The translations under genes and the position numbers were made by a program. This document shows, piece after piece, positions 6,524 through 14,786 of a stretch of 22,670 bases of DNA. The DNA lies in the NCBI GenBank assembly GCA_013372875.1, contig JABXIW010000429.1, positions 1 to 22,670 on the forward strand, in the 5' to 3' direction. This DNA comes from Gammaproteobacteria bacterium. GTDB taxonomy: Bacteria > Pseudomonadota > Gammaproteobacteria > Enterobacterales > Kangiellaceae. The notes under the pieces were generated by a model. The model worked only from the letters and a program-made list of their open reading frames with translations, searched no databases and was not told where the DNA came from. The number at the start of each line of letters is the position of its first letter. Position 1 is the first letter of the stretch.

Positions 6524-7973
6524 TGGCCTCTTCAGTAACTTTGGCGATCTTAAAATTAAAGATACCGTAAATAAGCGAAACAATTGGATTAATTAAATTA
6601 AAGAAACAATATATCCAATAAGCACCCGTCGCCACGCCCAAAGTACCAGCCATATAAGCACCACAAGTATTCCAAGGGATCAGCGGAGAAGTGATAGTTC
6701 CTGCATCCTCCAGCGTTCTTGAAAGGTTTTTAGCATCAAGTCCGCGACGCTTAAATTCGGCGCGATACATTCGACCTGGTAACACAATTGCAATGTATTG
6801 ATCAGATGCAATTAAGTTCATGCCAATACAAGTTAGTAGCACCGAGCCAATTAAAGAGCCAGTGGACTTAGCCATGCCAATGATCGAATGCACCAGCTTT
6901 TGCAATAAGCCTGTTTTTTCCATAGCCGCACCAAAGGTCATGGCGCATATAATAAGCCAGATGGTATTTAGCATATTGGTCATGCCACCGCGACTTAGTA
7001 AACCATCGAAGGCTTCTGCACCTGTGTTTATGGAAAAGCCCGAAAAAAGCGAAGTCCAAATTCCTGACAAATAAATACCCGCTGTTGATAATTCCGTTTC
7101 ACCAACGAGTTTAGTGATGACATCGCCCTGCAATAAAAGCGCGAAAACACAGCCCAACAAAGCACCGATCAAAATGGTTGCCACCGCAGGAATTTTCTTA
7201 AATGCCATTACAAATACGGCTAACAAAGGCACCAATGACCATAAACTGACATTAAAATTATCATCTATTAGCTTTAAGGTTTCTTCTAAGCCCAATGCGG
7301 TTTGTGAAGGCTCTTGATTTAATCCAATCACAGTGAAAATTATCATGGCGATAATTAGTGACGGCAAAGTGGTCCAAACCATATGACGGATATGAGTAAA
7401 AAGATCGGTGCCTGTAATTGCTGGTGCTAGGTTAGTAGTATCAGACAATGGAGACATCTTATCGCCAAAATAAGCACCTGAAATAATCGCGCCCGCCGTA
7501 ATGGCTGAGTTCAAACCTAAACTTTCTGAAATAACGATTAAGCTAACACCAATAGTGCCCGCTGTGGTCCAAGAACTACCAATACTCAGGGATACAATGG
7601 CACAAATAAGGGTTGATGCCACATAAAAATACTCTGGCGATAAGATTTGAATGCCATAATAAATCATGGTCGGCACTGTGCCTGCCAAGATCCAAGCACC
7701 AATGAGCGCGCCAACCATCAGCAAAATCAGAATGGCACCCATAGCAAGGCTAATACCCTCGACAATGCCCTTTTCTAATTCTTTCCAAGTTTGACCATTT
7801 ACCAGACCAATAATAATGGCCACAGACGCAGCCAATATTAACGCTATCTGGTTAGCGCCATAGGATGAATCTGAGCCGTATAATTGTACCGATAAAAATA
7901 ACAAGCCGATTAAAAATGTAATCGGAATGATTGCCTGCAATATACTCGGTTGACGATTTTCTGAATCTACCAT
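6516..7973 (-). CDS. NhaC-family Na+/H+ antiporter
   Basis: A 485-residue polytopic inner-membrane protein, roughly 11-12 hydrophobic segments. The NhaC-family block is clear: IGSSWTTAGTIGVSL (about 131-145), then GAYFGDKMSPLSDTTNLAP (166-184), where the charged/polar residues of the ion path lie, and a C-terminal GTITSPLIPWNTCGAYM block. Family members exchange Na+ for H+ or organic substrates (e.g. malate/lactate type), so the exact substrate is open. The ATG at 7973 has AAGGAA seven bases upstream, overlapping the stop of the preceding amidohydrolase gene. Its place after a Na+ symporter suggests it expels the Na+ brought in, or exports a counter-substrate. Confidence 0.9.
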   Translation of the reverse strand: MVDSENRQPSILQAIIPITFLIGLLFLSVQLYGSDSSYGANQIALILAASVAIIIGLVNGQTWKELEKGIVEGISLAMGAILILLMVGALIGAWILAGTVPTMIYYGIQILSPEYFYVASTLICAIVSLSIGSSWTTAGTIGVSLIVISESLGLNSAITAGAIISGAYFGDKMSPLSDTTNLAPAITGTDLFTHIRHMVWTTLPSLIIAMIIFTVIGLNQEPSQTALGLEETLKLIDDNFNVSLWSLVPLLAVFVMAFKKIPAVATILIGALLGCVFALLLQGDVITKLVGETELSTAGIYLSGIWTSLFSGFSINTGAEAFDGLLSRGGMTNMLNTIWLIICAMTFGAAMEKTGLLQKLVHSIIGMAKSTGSLIGSVLLTCIGMNLIASDQYIAIVLPGRMYRAEFKRRGLDAKNLSRTLEDAGTITSPLIPWNTCGAYMAGTLGVATGAYWIYCFFNLINPIVSLIYGIFNFKIAKVTEEANA

Positions 7974-7983
7974 TTATTATTCC

Positions 7984-9264
7984 TTATTTTCTGTAAGCAG
8001 TATTTTTATCTGTAGAAATATCTTTATAACGATCGCGCAAACGCGTTGCTTTAGTGGTCATATCAACTAACTTGCCATCAATAATCACTTGCGCTGGACT
8101 GGTGGTTACCTCTAAAGGATCGCCATCCCATACGACCAGCTCAGCGGTATAACCAGGTAAAATACGACCATAGTTATCTGCAATGCCAAATATGCGCGCT
8201 GGATTAGCTGTAAAGGCTTTTAGTGCTGCATCGTAAGGTAAACCATAACTCACAGCAGTTCCTGCCGAATGACGAACCGTATGTGCATTGTGAGTATTTT
8301 GGAAACTCTGTCCCAAGAATATGAGATCAACGCCTGCTTTATTCAGCAAAGTCGCATTATCAATGCGCTGCCCTAACGACTCAAAGCTACCAGGGATATT
8401 ATTCATAGGATCGAGCATCACTGGCACATTCGCTTTGGCCAAATCTTTAGCCACCATCCAGGCTTCTGCTCCACCCTTGATCATCAAACGGATATTGTTC
8501 TTTTTAGCAAAACGTAATAAGGCTTTAATATCCGCCGCTCGCTGCACATTCATCACCAGTGGGATCTGACGATTAATCAAACCTTGCAATGCTTTTAGAT
8601 CTTCAAGTGAAGTATAAAGCTCACGATATTCACCGTTTAAAATGGCCTCATAATCATCAGCATATTCACGGGCTTCGTCGAGCATGGTTTGCAACTGCTT
8701 TAAAGCACTGGCACGAGATCCACCAGCAATATTCGAGCCTTGCTCACCAAAAGCGCCAAAAATGGCTACATCCTTTTTAATCAACGGATAATAATCGCCA
8801 TTCAAACTCATAATAGCCGCTTGTCCAAACAACAAATGATCACCAAATGGTGGCGCAACTAAAGTGCGAGTCACGCCATTAGCGCGGTTATGCGGGATCA
8901 AAGTCGAATTCGGATTAAAGGCCTCATCGATGCTAAAACTTGCACCGCTAAACTCATCATGGGTAACTGCATCTGCTGTTTGATCTAGCGCGTCAATTTC
9001 CACTAAGCCAATGCTGTTAGCCACTGCGAAAATACCTGGGGTTACTTGATGGCCTTTGGCATCAATCACGCGATCAGCGCTAGAAGCTAAGTTTTGCCCT
9101 ACTGACTTAATTTTACCATTTTCGATCAAGATATCGGCTGACTCTAAAGTACCTTGTGAAGCAAGGGTATGGACTTTAGCATTTTTTATCAGCAAGGTTT
9201 CAGCGCTAGCACCAGAGCTTAGCAACAATGCCGCTGAAGCGACTAAAGCTGTTAAAATTCTCAT
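7984..9264 (-). CDS. Exported amidohydrolase-like protein lacking metal ligands
   Basis: A 426-residue protein with a Sec signal peptide (cleavage likely after ASA21) and an amidohydrolase-superfamily fold: N-terminal beta-sandwich (LLIKNAKVHTL...), barrel, C-terminal PGYTAELVVWDGDPL. It aligns well with the preceding amidohydrolase, yet every metal position is replaced: HSH becomes A82-N-S84, the strand-5 His gives M238-N-V240, the strand-6 His gives K263-G-G265 and the strand-8 Asp gives G318. The reading frame is intact, so it is probably a maintained pseudoenzyme, perhaps a partner subunit. The ATG overlaps the upstream stop (ATGA) and has a strong AAGGAG, so both are made together. Confidence 0.85.
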   Translation of the reverse strand: MRILTALVASAALLLSSGASAETLLIKNAKVHTLASQGTLESADILIENGKIKSVGQNLASSADRVIDAKGHQVTPGIFAVANSIGLVEIDALDQTADAVTHDEFSGASFSIDEAFNPNSTLIPHNRANGVTRTLVAPPFGDHLLFGQAAIMSLNGDYYPLIKKDVAIFGAFGEQGSNIAGGSRASALKQLQTMLDEAREYADDYEAILNGEYRELYTSLEDLKALQGLINRQIPLVMNVQRAADIKALLRFAKKNNIRLMIKGGAEAWMVAKDLAKANVPVMLDPMNNIPGSFESLGQRIDNATLLNKAGVDLIFLGQSFQNTHNAHTVRHSAGTAVSYGLPYDAALKAFTANPARIFGIADNYGRILPGYTAELVVWDGDPLEVTTSPAQVIIDGKLVDMTTKATRLRDRYKDISTDKNTAYRK

Positions 9265-10664
9265 AGTCTATTCTCCTTTGGCTTTACCGCACCTAAATCA
9301 AAATCGCTGATGGGTTGTTTTGATTTATCGGCTCTATCGTATTTTAAGGCGCCGTCAATAAAGACTTTCTCAGTTTTACTATAAACGCTGAACGGATTGC
9401 CGTCCCAAATTACCAGATCCGCCATTTTGCCTCGTTCTAAAGAGCCAGTTTGCTCTTCTACACCCAAAGATTTTGCTGGATTGATGGTGATCCACTTGAT
9501 CGCATCTTTAGGCTCAATATTTAAGCCCATACGGTTTCCTGAAGTCATAGCCTTGGCAGCTTCTTTATTCAAGTGCTGAATGCCAACCGCCGAATCGGAG
9601 TGAACAATGGCACAGGCACCTGCTTTATCAACCAATGCCACATTTTCAGGAACAGTGTCATAGGCTTCTTGCTTAAAGCCCCACCAATCCGACCACATGG
9701 CGGAACAAACTTCATTCTCTGCTAATAAGTCCGCAATTTTGTACGACTCGATCGCATGATGAAAAGTCGAAACTTTATAATCAAACTCTTTAGCAATCTC
9801 CATCATCACTGCCATTTCATCGGCACGATAACAATGGTTATGCACTAAAATCTCTCCATTTAACACGCCCATTAGGGTATCCATTTGCAAATCACGCTTC
9901 GGCTTTTTGCCAGGTTTGCCCGCTTCAACCGAATCGTTATAAGCATCCCACTGCTTCTTATAATCTTGCGCTTTGATCCAAGAAGCACGATAACCCGCAA
10001 CATTACCCATACGAGTTGATGGTGAGCGACCTTTTGAGCCATAAACACGCTTAGGGTTTTCACCGCAAGCCATCTTCATGCCATGTGGCGCATTAGGAAA
10101 CTTCATATCCATAACGGTTCGAGCCAATACATTTTTTAGCGTAACGCCGCGGCCGCCTACTAAGTTCGCCGAACCTGGCAAAATTTGCATGGAAGTGACG
10201 CCACCAGCCAAGGCTAAACTAAACTGTGGATCTTGTGGCCAAACCGAGTGCTCAGCCCAAACTTCAGCAGTTACTGGAGCCGTCATTTCATTGCCATCAG
10301 CACTGGTTTCTACGCCTGGCGCTGGATAAACGCCTAAATGTGAATGGACATCAATAATGCCTGGCGTTACCCATTTGCCATTGGCATCGATAACTAGCGT
10401 ATTATCGTCGTTAGGCTCATCGATATCATCACCAACAGCAACGATTTTGCCATCTTTAAAATACACAGAGCCATTATCAATTTGCTCGCCAGTGGCAGTT
10501 AAAATTGTGGCGTTTTTGATCAGTACTGGCTGAAACTCTTCAACCTGATAACGACTAGCAAAAGGCTCCGCAGACTTATCTTTATCCTGCGAATCATCTG
10601 CACAAGATACAATAACAGCGCTTAAAAGCGCCGCTACTGTGGTTTTATACAATTTATTTTTCAT
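9261..10664 (-). CDS. Lipoprotein amidohydrolase with intact metal site
   Basis: A 467-residue amidohydrolase of the imidazolonepropionase/prolidase-like group, with a lipobox AVIVSC (Cys21) followed by DD, which in enterobacteria signals inner-membrane retention. Metal ligands visible: H107-S-H109 (PGIIDVHSH), H277 (VHNHCYRADEM), H302 or H303 (TFHHAIESYK) and D357 (VHSDSAVG), the normal superfamily set; the strand-4 bridging residue is not certain. Relatives hydrolyse amide bonds in dipeptides, hydantoins or lactams; the substrate here is unknown. It starts 15 bases after the NSS transporter gene and overlaps the next gene by 4 bases. The Shine-Dalgarno is weak (AAAGG). Confidence 0.88.
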   Translation of the reverse strand: MKNKLYKTTVAALLSAVIVSCADDSQDKDKSAEPFASRYQVEEFQPVLIKNATILTATGEQIDNGSVYFKDGKIVAVGDDIDEPNDDNTLVIDANGKWVTPGIIDVHSHLGVYPAPGVETSADGNEMTAPVTAEVWAEHSVWPQDPQFSLALAGGVTSMQILPGSANLVGGRGVTLKNVLARTVMDMKFPNAPHGMKMACGENPKRVYGSKGRSPSTRMGNVAGYRASWIKAQDYKKQWDAYNDSVEAGKPGKKPKRDLQMDTLMGVLNGEILVHNHCYRADEMAVMMEIAKEFDYKVSTFHHAIESYKIADLLAENEVCSAMWSDWWGFKQEAYDTVPENVALVDKAGACAIVHSDSAVGIQHLNKEAAKAMTSGNRMGLNIEPKDAIKWITINPAKSLGVEEQTGSLERGKMADLVIWDGNPFSVYSKTEKVFIDGALKYDRADKSKQPISDFDLGAVKPKENRL

Positions 10665-10679
10665 CTATAGAACCTTTAA

Positions 10680-12122
10680 TTAGAAGAATGTAACTCCGAA
10701 GAATCGGTCTAAAATTGTTATGATTCCTATCACCCCTAAAATTACTGGACAGATAAACATCACAGCAAAATTAATGTATTTGGTTACTAGTGGGATAGCA
10801 TTTTCACGACCGATGGCGATTTCTTCATTCAAGTTATGCTTTTTCCAAACATAAGCCACAAAAATTGAAATCAAAGCTCCGCCTAACGGTAAGAAAGTAT
10901 CACTGGCGATTAACTCTACGAAATCCATAAAGCCTTTCATTTGCCACTCACCTTCTTTGTGAATTTGCATAAACGAAGTTAGGCTATCAACCGCACCGTT
11001 ACCCAGCAAAGAAGGAATGCCTAGTACGAAAATAAATAAAGCCATCCCCCAAACCGCGACTGGTCTTTTGATTTTCTTTTCGTCAACTAAGTAAGCCACT
11101 GGCACTTCTAACAGTGAAACCGTTGAAGTTAAAGCCGCAAAAGATAATAACAAGAAGAAAGTTGCACCGATTACTGGACCAAGTGTAGGCCCTAAACTTT
11201 CAAACACCCCTGGTAGCGTGATAAAGATTAAACCCGGTCCGCCTGCTACACCTTCCATACTGCCTTGGCTTAAATAAGCCACGAATGGGAAAATCATCAA
11301 ACCAGCTAAGAAAGCAATTGAAACATCCGTTAGCGTAATTAAAGCCGCAGAGCGCACAATGTTTTGCTGTTTCGATACATAAGAGCCGTAAGTAATAAGT
11401 GCTCCCATACCAAGTGATAAAGAGAAGAAGGCTTGGCCTAATGCAGAATAGATAACCTCGCCATTGATTTCTGAGAAATCTGGCACTAGATAAAACTTAA
11501 TACCTTCGATAGCACCGTCTAAAGTTAAGGCATAACCTATTAAGCCGAGAATCATTACAAACAGTGTTGGCATTAATATTTTTGAAGCCTTTTCGATACC
11601 GCCTTGAATACCTTTAGAAACAATCAGAGCGGTCACAGCCATAAATAATATGCCATACATTCCTACTTTCGCCCAATCAGCGATATTAGTAACAAAATAC
11701 GGGACTTCTTCACCATCGGCGTTGAGCGTGCTGTGGAAAGCAGACATGTCACCTTTAAAAATACTTGTGGACATTTCTGTAAAATAGCCAAAAGCCCAAC
11801 CCGCGACAACATTATAGAAAGATAAAATCAAAACACCGGCGATAATGCCAAGCAAACCAATTATCGACCAATTGTTATGACCTAACTTTTTAAAAGCACC
11901 TACTGGGTTTAATTGGGTTTTACGACCTATGGCGATTTCCGAAACCATCACTGGGAAACACAGCATGAAACAAAATGCTAAATATAAGACGACAAAAGCT
12001 GCGCCGCCGCCTTGGCCGACTTCAAATGGGAACTTCCAAATATTGCCTAAGCCCACAGCTGATCCAGCTGCGGCTAGAATAAATCCAATTCGTGAATTAA
12101 ATTGACCACGATTCGTTGCCAT
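10680..12122 (-). CDS. Sodium-dependent transporter, NSS/SNF family
   Basis: A 480-residue LeuT-fold inner-membrane symporter. TM1 carries the family signature FILAAAGSAVGLGNIWKFPF (about 14-33), whose unwound centre binds Na+ and substrate; FSLSLGMGALITYGSYV and SFAALTSTVSLLEVPVAYLVDE match TM6-TM8 regions of bacterial NSS proteins. Substrates are usually amino acids or related zwitterions; which one cannot be read here. A hydrophilic loop at about 125-145 (FKGDMSAFHSTLNADGEEVPY) is a typical extracytoplasmic loop. The ATG at 12122 has AGAGAAG upstream. First gene of the five-gene operon, so it probably imports the product of the downstream periplasmic amidohydrolase. Confidence 0.92.
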   Translation of the reverse strand: MATNRGQFNSRIGFILAAAGSAVGLGNIWKFPFEVGQGGGAAFVVLYLAFCFMLCFPVMVSEIAIGRKTQLNPVGAFKKLGHNNWSIIGLLGIIAGVLILSFYNVVAGWAFGYFTEMSTSIFKGDMSAFHSTLNADGEEVPYFVTNIADWAKVGMYGILFMAVTALIVSKGIQGGIEKASKILMPTLFVMILGLIGYALTLDGAIEGIKFYLVPDFSEINGEVIYSALGQAFFSLSLGMGALITYGSYVSKQQNIVRSAALITLTDVSIAFLAGLMIFPFVAYLSQGSMEGVAGGPGLIFITLPGVFESLGPTLGPVIGATFFLLLSFAALTSTVSLLEVPVAYLVDEKKIKRPVAVWGMALFIFVLGIPSLLGNGAVDSLTSFMQIHKEGEWQMKGFMDFVELIASDTFLPLGGALISIFVAYVWKKHNLNEEIAIGRENAIPLVTKYINFAVMFICPVILGVIGIITILDRFFGVTFF

Positions 12123-12166
12123 AACTACTTCTCTTTATTTGTTTTTAAAATATAACCCCAGCCGCT

Positions 12167-12196
12167 AATATCACCATATATTGCCTTTGCTCTCAA
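12167..12196 (-). promoter_or_regulatory. Possible promoter of the NSS-amidohydrolase-NhaC operon
   Basis: Minus-strand TTGAGA (12191-12196, five of six) with GATATT (12167-12172, four of six) at 18 bases. Predicted start near 12160, leader about 38 bases. The divergent region 12123-12299 is short (177 bases) and must also hold the Kelch gene promoter, for which I found no convincing boxes. Confidence 0.3.
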
Positions 12197-12261
12197 GGTT
12201 TTAGCGTATATTTCAGACTTTTTTAAGCAGATTTGTTTATTTAGTGCCCATTTGCGTTAGG

Positions 12262-12303
12262 ATGAGCCGAAGATCGCTAAAAGATTTGCATTTATTGCCA
12301 TGA
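12262..12303 (+). CDS. Possible 13-codon leader ORF overlapping the Kelch gene start
   Basis: ATG at 12262 opens MSRRSLKDLHLLP and stops at TGA 12301-12303, overlapping the Kelch ATG as ATGA. The Kelch gene itself has no Shine-Dalgarno, so coupling to this short ORF is a reasonable way for it to be translated. The leader ORF also lacks a well-spaced Shine-Dalgarno (TTAGG abuts the ATG), which is the main reason for doubt. Confidence 0.2.
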   Translation: MSRRSLKDLHLLP

Positions 12304-13367
12304 AACCATTATTTTTCGTCGCTGTATTATTGTTAATTAGCAGCTGCCAACTAGCCCTTAATGAAAGCTCAAACCAGTCATCATTAAGACTTCCGCAAGC
12401 CATAAGCAATAACGCCGTTGCTAAAGCCAGTATAATTAACAATGAAGGACAGGAAACTTGGTTCTACTCTTTCAATGGCTTGAAAAAAGGCAAAAGCTGG
12501 CAAGATGTTTCAAGTGTAGCTTTTGCAGTAAATCCCAAGTCAGGCGAAAGTATTCAAATTCCCAATGTGCCAGGTAATAGTGGTCGTTTAGCGTCAATTG
12601 CAGCAACCGTTAACAACAAAATCTATATCTTTGGCGGCTATACTGTGGCTGAAGACCATTCTGAAGTTTCAACCCCAGAAGTATACCGCTTTAATCCACA
12701 AACAAAAGCCTACGAGCTGGTAACTATGATGCCCGTTCCTGTAGATGATTCGGTCGCTCTGGTTTATCAAAATCGTTATATCTATTTAGTTAGCGGCTGG
12801 CACAACGATGGCAATGTTTCTTTAGTTCAAGTTCTAGATACTCATGATATGAGCTGGCATCAAGCTACTCCCTACCCCGGCGCACCAGTTTTTGGTCATG
12901 CGGCTGGAATTGTTGGCAATCAAATGGTCATCAGCGATGGTGTCAAAGTCTTAAAAGTTGTCGATGGTAAACGTCATTACGGGATCAGCGATGATAATTA
13001 TTTGGGAACAATAGATAAGACTGACTTTAGACAAATAAACTGGCAAAAACTTCCCATACATCCTGGGCCAGCACGCTATCGAATGGCGACAGCTGGCTCA
13101 GAAAGACTTAATCAAATCATCTTTGTCGGCGGCAGCGAAAACCCCTACAACTTTAATGGTATTGGTTACAACGGTATTCCAAGCGAACCATCAGGTTTAA
13201 TCTTTGCTTATGACCTATCGAATAACCAATGGCAAACTTTAGGCAAACAAAAGCCCGCAACTATGGATCATCGCGGGCTATTAGAGTTTGAAGATGACTT
13301 CTATATTCTAGGTGGAATGCTTGAGAGGCAAGAAACCACACCTGAAATTTTTGCAATAAAGTGGTAA
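12300..13367 (+). CDS. Kelch-repeat lipoprotein
   Basis: A 355-residue lipoprotein: signal peptide MKPLFFVAVLLLISSC with lipobox cysteine C16. The mature part shows degenerate Kelch motifs with the diglycine at the end of a beta-strand (NKIYIFGGY, GG112-113; IIFVGGSE, 277-278; DFYILGGM, 338-339) and Trp/Tyr-containing strands between (YRFNPQTKAYEL, VLDTHDMSWHQA, YDLSNNQWQTL), consistent with a beta-propeller. Kelch propellers include sialic-acid mutarotase (NanM) and galactose-oxidase-like proteins, but I see no sialic-acid genes nearby and no catalytic signature, so the role is open: carbohydrate or protein binding at the envelope. It is the only plus-strand gene, diverging from the NSS operon and converging on the hydrolase gene with 9 bases between stops. 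Confidence 0.8.
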   Translation: MKPLFFVAVLLLISSCQLALNESSNQSSLRLPQAISNNAVAKASIINNEGQETWFYSFNGLKKGKSWQDVSSVAFAVNPKSGESIQIPNVPGNSGRLASIAATVNNKIYIFGGYTVAEDHSEVSTPEVYRFNPQTKAYELVTMMPVPVDDSVALVYQNRYIYLVSGWHNDGNVSLVQVLDTHDMSWHQATPYPGAPVFGHAAGIVGNQMVISDGVKVLKVVDGKRHYGISDDNYLGTIDKTDFRQINWQKLPIHPGPARYRMATAGSERLNQIIFVGGSENPYNFNGIGYNGIPSEPSGLIFAYDLSNNQWQTLGKQKPATMDHRGLLEFEDDFYILGGMLERQETTPEIFAIKW

Positions 13368-13376
13368 GGAATTTTA

Positions 13377-14786
13377 CTAAAGTTGAGTTACCGTTTTATA
13401 GATCTCACGGCCGTGTAGATAGTTAATCTGCTCATCCCTAGACTTATAGCTAGAAACTGACCAATAGACGGTATTAACACCATTAAATTTAATCGCTGCT
13501 TCCAAACCGTCGAAATCGCTAGCAGCCACATCAAGTTGATTCGAAATTGATTCAAATCCAATTTCTCCTGTAGCTTTAACATTGGTCATCGCCAATTTCG
13601 AGTCGTAAGCCGCAATACCTTGGGTAACGGTCGAATTCTCAACCTTAACAATACTATGATCAATTATGATTTTATTGGCCGCGACATTTCGTAAAGTTAC
13701 TTTATCGCAATTCGAAATTTTAATGATGTTGTATTGACCTGAGTAGACTTTATTATCTTGATTGTCGCACTCTGCATTACCCTTAAAAACCAACTCCGGG
13801 CTTTGTAAAGTGCTTGTAGCATCACTATTAATCCAATTAGTAATAATAGTGATTACTTTTTTGGGCGAGTCCAGCATCGGTGAGTGACCAGAGTTTTTTA
13901 TTGTCATTAATTCTGATGATTCGATATGCTTATTTAAAATCTTTGCTGTTCTTAAAGGCGCGACAGGATCTTGGTTACCCCAAATAATCAATGTGGGTAC
14001 TTTTATAGCACGAATTTCTTCTGAAAAATTCTCTGATACTAATCCAATCCCAGCATTAAGATCAGGTCTTATTTCAAATAAATATTCGCGCTTTGTATCG
14101 CTGCTAATGATTTCTTCAACATTAAGCCATGCATCGCTACTCCGAATAAAACGATTAGTTAACATATTTACTTTGCGTTTTACCGAGTCTGCTAGCTTTT
14201 TAAACACACTTTTAGACTGGTTATTTTGTTTGAAATTAGCAATGTATCGTGCAAACACTGACTCCTGCAAAATACCCGCCACATCTAACAAGACCAGCTT
14301 TGAAACTTCATCTTGGTATTCTGCTGTATATTTAATGGCAACAGCCCCACCTAAAGAGTGTCCAACCACTATAGGCTTTGACTTGTGATTTAGATGTTTA
14401 CTGGCAACTTCATCAATCAATTTGGCGTAATATTCAGGGGTGTAGAAATGCTGATTGTTGTATTCAGAACCGCCAAAGCCCGGCAAATCCAATAAAAGGA
14501 CATGATAGCGCTTGGATAATTCAGGAACTAATTTATACCAATCTTTCGAAGCATTATTGCCAAGACCATGAATCAGCAGCATGGTTTGCAGATTATGAGT
14601 ACCCAGCTCTACCAGTTTTACATAAGATTGAGTGCTACTGCTAAGCTCCAAACGGCTAGCCTTTGCATAAGGATCGATAGGAGCAACTTCCGGCTTATCA
14701 AGTGTCTGCTTTTTAGGCCCGCAACTTGTGAATAAAACAATTAGCAGAAAAAGAAAACTGGCTCGATTAAACAAATTCTTATTCAT
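13377..14786 (-). CDS. Lipoprotein alpha/beta hydrolase with beta-helix-like C-terminal domain
   Basis: A 469-residue predicted lipoprotein: signal peptide ending in lipobox LFTSC (C22). The alpha/beta hydrolase domain (about 55-320) is complete: LLIHGLGNN (70-78), LDLPGFGGSE, nucleophile GHS144LGG, acid in WGNQD273P, and H301 in KNSGHSPM. After it, residues 330-469 form an extra domain of short repeated beta-strand units rich in N, V, I and K (YNIIKISNCDKVTLRNV, IIIDHSIVKVENSTV, SKLAMTNVKATG), resembling rungs of a right-handed beta-helix, with Cys340 and Cys360 as a possible disulfide. The ATG at 14786 overlaps the acyl-CoA dehydrogenase stop by 8 bases and directly precedes a standard signal peptide; a TTG at 14801 would add 5 residues. 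Substrate unknown, ester or lipid likely. Confidence 0.82.
   Translation of the reverse strand: MNKNLFNRASFLFLLIVLFTSCGPKKQTLDKPEVAPIDPYAKASRLELSSSTQSYVKLVELGTHNLQTMLLIHGLGNNASKDWYKLVPELSKRYHVLLLDLPGFGGSEYNNQHFYTPEYYAKLIDEVASKHLNHKSKPIVVGHSLGGAVAIKYTAEYQDEVSKLVLLDVAGILQESVFARYIANFKQNNQSKSVFKKLADSVKRKVNMLTNRFIRSSDAWLNVEEIISSDTKREYLFEIRPDLNAGIGLVSENFSEEIRAIKVPTLIIWGNQDPVAPLRTAKILNKHIESSELMTIKNSGHSPMLDSPKKVITIITNWINSDATSTLQSPELVFKGNAECDNQDNKVYSGQYNIIKISNCDKVTLRNVAANKIIIDHSIVKVENSTVTQGIAAYDSKLAMTNVKATGEIGFESISNQLDVAASDFDGLEAAIKFNGVNTVYWSVSSYKSRDEQINYLHGREIYKTVTQL

Noticed and set aside
6524..6583. 20-residue N-terminal extension of the transglutaminase-like protein
   Set aside because: It lies wholly inside the antiporter gene and precedes a good ATG that is directly followed by a normal membrane anchor.
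13252..13279. Hairpin in the Kelch gene as an intrinsic terminator
   Set aside because: It lies within coding sequence and has no U-run on either side.
13993..14388. 131-codon plus-strand ORF
   Set aside because: It is antisense to the lipoprotein hydrolase, whose frame shows a full catalytic motif set; the plus-strand product has no recognisable motif.
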